Shown piece after piece: positions 4,876 through 7,789 of a DNA stretch of 7,789 bases. Under the pieces are notes generated by a model. The model ran no database searches, was not told the DNA's origin, and saw nothing but the letters and a program-made list of their open reading frames with translations. A program made the position numbers and the translations under genes. This stretch comes from a bacterium (GTDB lineage: Bacteria; CBDUZB01; JAGLHV01). How positions within the stretch are numbered: the first letter of the stretch is position 1; each line of letters opens with the position of its first letter. The DNA is taken from positions 1-7,789 of the forward strand of contig JAGLYT010000071.1 of assembly GCA_023132075.1 (NCBI GenBank). The letters are read 5' to 3'.

Positions 4876-6186
4876 TTACTCTGTTATAGCCAATATCGTT
4901 TGCCAAAAAGTATTTTCAGGATTAATTTTCTTTCTTTTATTGATGGCCATAGTCAGTGGAACATGGGTAAAACGCTGGCTCCAGGAACTAATAAACATAT
5001 CGGTTTTTCCTGCCATACCGGCATGAACGGCGTTCTGCCCAAAAAACAGACAAAGCACAGAATCAAACGCATTAGCAGGACAACTGCGGATAGTATAACT
5101 GGGATCAATATATTTTACCGTAATGGGAATATTTTTCTTTTTAAAATATTCCTTAATCGATTGTTTCAAAAAAAATCCTATATCTTTATGTCGAACATTT
5201 CCGGAAGAATCTTTTACTGTTTCTTTACTTTGTCCCATAAGATATTGTCCTGCACCTTCAGCAACAACGATGACTGCATGCTGTTTTCGCTCCAATCTTT
5301 TCTCTAACCGCCGCAAAAATCCTTTATCCCCATCAAGAGCAAAAGGCACTTCCGGAACCAGACAAAAATTTACATCACTATTAGCAAGAGATGCCCCGGT
5401 CGCTATAAATCCGGAATCTCTTCCCATCAGCTTGACCAACCCAATCCCGTTAAAAGCGGCTTTAGCTTCTTCGTTTGCCGCAGCAATAGAATTACGCGCT
5501 TCTTCCACAGCAGTGGCAAACCCGAATGTTGTCTCCGAACAGTAAATATCATTATCAATCGTTTTCGGAATTCCAATTACAGAAATAAGTTCTCCCTGCC
5601 TTTTTATCTCTTTACAAATATTATGTGCTCCGTTAAACGTTCCATCCCCTCCAATAGTAAAAAGAATCTTTATTTTATACTTGATGAGTGTCTTTACCAT
5701 ATCCTCAAGATTCTGGTGTCCCCGGCTGCTTCCTAATATAGTTCCTCCTTTGTGTTGGATCTCTTTAACAACAGAAGGATTTAATTCCAACGGCTCTTTC
5801 CTTGCTCCCGAAGAAATTCCTTCATATCCGTACCTAAAACCTAATACTTTCTTAACCCCATATTGCCATTGCAGGGTTAAAACTATTGTCCTGATAACAT
5901 CATTTAATCCCGGACAAATTCCACCGCAAGTAACAATCCCGCAAGTTATTTCCTCCGGATTGAAAAAAATCTTTTTCCGGGGACCGGCAGGTTGAAAAGC
6001 CGGGGGAGTTTCCCTACAGTCAAAATACTGCTTATTTTTCTTACTATCGGAATGAACTAAAATTTTGTCATCATCATTGACAAACAAAGCATCATCCAGG
6101 TTTAAAGGAGATTTTATTTTAGCCTCTCCTAAAGAATGTATGTCTAAATTTTTTAGCTCCTCATCTCCGGGAATATTTAATTCCAT
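4876..6186 (-). CDS. pfkA: ATP-type 6-phosphofructokinase, group II clade X
   Basis: This 436-residue enzyme phosphorylates fructose 6-phosphate to fructose 1,6-bisphosphate in glycolysis. A family-typical N-terminal extension (1-80) precedes the core, which begins CGIVTCGGICPGLNDVIR (82-99). GGDGT (179-183) carries Gly at the position where PPi-dependent enzymes have Asp, which favours ATP. PKTIDND (207-213) carries the catalytic base D211 and a Lys usual in PPi enzymes. This Gly/Lys pairing marks the atypical ATP-dependent group II clade X (trypanosome/plant-like). MGRDSGF (254-260) and EGAG (310-313) contribute to the fructose 6-phosphate site. The ATG at 6186 has AAGGAG 6 nt upstream. An in-frame TTG at 6192 directly abuts that site and is less likely. 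It lies 43 nt after nifU. Confidence 0.93.
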   Translation of the reverse strand: MELNIPGDEELKNLDIHSLGEAKIKSPLNLDDALFVNDDDKILVHSDSKKNKQYFDCRETPPAFQPAGPRKKIFFNPEEITCGIVTCGGICPGLNDVIRTIVLTLQWQYGVKKVLGFRYGYEGISSGARKEPLELNPSVVKEIQHKGGTILGSSRGHQNLEDMVKTLIKYKIKILFTIGGDGTFNGAHNICKEIKRQGELISVIGIPKTIDNDIYCSETTFGFATAVEEARNSIAAANEEAKAAFNGIGLVKLMGRDSGFIATGASLANSDVNFCLVPEVPFALDGDKGFLRRLEKRLERKQHAVIVVAEGAGQYLMGQSKETVKDSSGNVRHKDIGFFLKQSIKEYFKKKNIPITVKYIDPSYTIRSCPANAFDSVLCLFFGQNAVHAGMAGKTDMFISSWSQRFTHVPLTMAINKRKKINPENTFWQTILAITE

Positions 6187-6211
6187 AACCAACTCCTTTT
6201 TTTATAGATTA

Positions 6212-6228
6212 AGTAATGTCAAAAATGT
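6212..6228 (-). repeat. 17-bp intergenic repeat, copy 2
   Basis: Exact copy of the 17-mer at 4841-4857, starting immediately after the nifU stop codon and ending 25 nt before the pfkA start. Confidence 0.7.
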
Positions 6229-6229
6229 T

Positions 6230-6607
6230 TTATTCTTTTTCTTGTTTTTTAAAATAATCATCAATGGCTAATTTTAAAGCATCTTCGGCAAGAACAGAAC
6301 AATGTGTTTTTTTAGGCGGTAATCCGCCTAACGCTTCAACAACTATTTTATTAGATATTACCTTTGCCTCATCTATGCTTTTCCCTTTAATAAGTTCGGT
6401 AAGCATTGACCCACTGGCAATAGCGGCACCACAACCAAATGTTTTGAATTTTACATCAACAATTATATTATCTTTGACTTTAATATATAATTCCATAACA
6501 TCCCCGCAAACAGGACTACCTACATGGCCAATACCATCAGGCTCTTTCATTTCTCCGACATTTCTGGGATGCTGAAAATGTTCTATTACTTTTTCAGTAT
6601 ATTGCAT
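6230..6607 (-). CDS. nifU: Fe-S cluster scaffold protein NifU (IscU-like, clostridial type)
   Basis: This 125-residue cytoplasmic scaffold is where [2Fe-2S]/[4Fe-4S] clusters are assembled before transfer to apoproteins. All cluster ligands are present: C34 in GSPVCGD with D36, C59 in FGCGAA, and C103 in THCSVLAEDAL with H102 adjacent. LPPKK (96-100) matches the LPPVK-type motif bound by the HscA/DnaK chaperone in IscU. It has only the IscU domain, without the ferredoxin-like and Nfu domains of nitrogen-fixation NifU. The N-terminus YTEKVIEHFQHPRNVG is typical. It follows nifS by 30 nt. The four-cluster HydA encoded downstream in this window is an obvious consumer of such clusters, though the machinery serves the whole cell. 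Confidence 0.95.
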   Translation of the reverse strand: MQYTEKVIEHFQHPRNVGEMKEPDGIGHVGSPVCGDVMELYIKVKDNIIVDVKFKTFGCGAAIASGSMLTELIKGKSIDEAKVISNKIVVEALGGLPPKKTHCSVLAEDALKLAIDDYFKKQEKE

Positions 6608-6637
6608 CGTTACGCTCCTCTGTATACAATTTTTTCT

Positions 6638-7789
6638 TTATTTCTTTTTATAAAAGGGGGATATTCCCCTCAACCGGTTTACAATTCCGGACAAGATATC
6701 CGCAACATAATCAATGTCCTCTTGAGTATTACCTTCACCGAGACTAAACCTTATTGCCCCTTGAGCAACCTGTGGATTTACTCCCATTGCTTTTAAAACA
6801 TGAGACGGTTCTAACGTTCCCGAAGTACAGGCTGACCCGGTTGAAACAGCTATGCCTTTCATATCCAGGTCAAGAATTATTGCTTCCCCTTCTACCCCTT
6901 CAAAGCTTAAATTTAACGTATTGGGTAATCTTTCCCTTTCATGCCCGTGCAAAAAAACATCTTCTATTTTTTCATTGATACGGACCCATAACCTATCGCG
7001 TAAATTAGTCAGCCGTATTGCTTCTTCTTCCATCGTAACAGAGGCAATTTCCATCGCTTTAGCCAGTCCAATAATCCCCGGAACATTTTCTGTTCCGGCC
7101 CGTTTATTTTTTTCATGGTGTCCGCCATGAATTAATGGCTGAATTTTTGTCCCTTTACGAATATAAAGAATGCCCACACCTTTAGGCCCATAGAGTTTAT
7201 GCCCGGATAAGGAAACTAAATCCACATTTAATTCATCTACTTTTACCGGAATCTTGCCTGCCGATTGAACGGCATCTATATGAAAATAAATCCCTTTTTC
7301 TTTAGCTATTTTTCCAACTTCGGCAACAGGCTCTATTGTCCCCATCTCATTATTGGCATGCATAATACTAATAAGAATTGTTTCCTCCCCAATTGTTTTT
7401 TTTACCTCTTCAGGATTAATTAAACCATATTTATCTACCGGAAGGAAGGTAATTCGAAACCCTTGTTTTTCTAAATATTTACAAGAATTTAAAACCGCAT
7501 GATGTTCTATTGACGAAGTTATGATATGTTTCCCTTTAGCCTGATTTGCATAAGCTATTCCTTTAATAGCAAAATTATCCGCTTCCGTTCCGCCGCCGGT
7601 AAAAATTATTTCCCCGGACTTAGCCCCAATAAAAACGGCCACTTTTTCCCTCGCCTCTTCCACCGCTTTTCGTGCCTGTTGACCAAACTGATGAAAACTG
7701 GAGGCATTACCATAAATTTCCCTGTAATAAGGTAACATTTCTTTAATTACTTCCGGATGCACCGGAGTAGTAGCATTATAATCTAAATA
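6638..7789 (-). CDS. nifS: Cysteine desulfurase NifS (5' end outside window)
   Basis: This PLP enzyme takes sulfur from L-cysteine, releasing alanine, and passes it as persulfide to NifU. 383 residues are visible. The frame is open to the edge and begins YLDYNATTPVHPE, so only a few N-terminal residues are missing. Counting visible residues, the PLP-binding Lys is K198 in SGHKLYGPKGVG. The catalytic Cys is C321 in GSACTSGTLEPSHVL. EHHAV (95-99) carries the PLP-stacking His, and HIDAVQ (170-175) the Asp that binds the pyridine nitrogen. RAGTEN (230-235) is also typical. The GTG at 7762 is an internal valine codon, not the start. It is immediately upstream of its scaffold partner nifU, forming a minimal assembly operon without visible regulator. 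Confidence 0.96.
   Translation of the reverse strand, partial: YLDYNATTPVHPEVIKEMLPYYREIYGNASSFHQFGQQARKAVEEAREKVAVFIGAKSGEIIFTGGGTEADNFAIKGIAYANQAKGKHIITSSIEHHAVLNSCKYLEKQGFRITFLPVDKYGLINPEEVKKTIGEETILISIMHANNEMGTIEPVAEVGKIAKEKGIYFHIDAVQSAGKIPVKVDELNVDLVSLSGHKLYGPKGVGILYIRKGTKIQPLIHGGHHEKNKRAGTENVPGIIGLAKAMEIASVTMEEEAIRLTNLRDRLWVRINEKIEDVFLHGHERERLPNTLNLSFEGVEGEAIILDLDMKGIAVSTGSACTSGTLEPSHVLKAMGVNPQVAQGAIRFSLGEGNTQEDIDYVADILSGIVNRLRGISPFYKKK

Noticed and set aside
6187-6192. TTG start for pfkA at 6192
   Set aside because: The TTG directly touches the GGAG, too close for initiation. The ATG at 6186 has correct spacing.

Overview
The window suggests an AT-rich, anaerobic bacterium. Evidence for this is a [FeFe] hydrogenase, a clostridial-type NifS/NifU iron-sulfur assembly pair, an atypical group II phosphofructokinase, and strong AGGAGG-type ribosome binding sites. 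Family-level similarity points to a Firmicutes-like or uncultured candidate-phylum anaerobe. I cannot place it more precisely from this sequence. Every convincing gene lies on the minus strand, so the description below runs from high to low coordinates.

Region 7789-4644 is a housekeeping run. It holds nifS (its 5' end is just outside the window), nifU, an ATP-type phosphofructokinase (pfkA) and a 58-residue small membrane protein. The genes are closely spaced (30, 43 and 55 nt) and probably co-transcribed. An exact 17-bp repeat sits in two consecutive gaps of this run. Region 4643-4331 has no firm gene. It contains an imperfect inverted repeat and a coding-like stretch broken by a stop.

Region 4330-800 centres on a lone [FeFe] hydrogenase, hydA, with no hydB or hydC partner adjacent. 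A 53-residue protein lies upstream of it. Downstream are a YjdF/DUF2238 membrane protein, a 67-residue cysteine protein, an FmdB-type zinc-ribbon protein, and a second copy of the same 53-residue protein. The two 53-residue copies are 47/53 identical in protein but only 132/162 identical in DNA, so both appear to be maintained as proteins. The second copy has its own promoter overlaid by an 11-bp inverted repeat, and it ends at a strong hairpin.

Region 799-1 looks mobile or accessory. It carries a perfect 36-bp palindrome next to short caataggg repeats (REP/MITE-like). Next comes a candidate promoter (TTGACA, 18 bp, TACAAT). Last is what looks like an integron gene cassette: one short ORF for a secreted 131-residue protein, bounded by GTTATAG at its 5' end and by an attC-like hairpin at its 3' end whose R'' box CTATAAC is the exact complement. 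No integrase gene is in the window. The cassette and the duplicated 53-residue protein are the most interesting observations.
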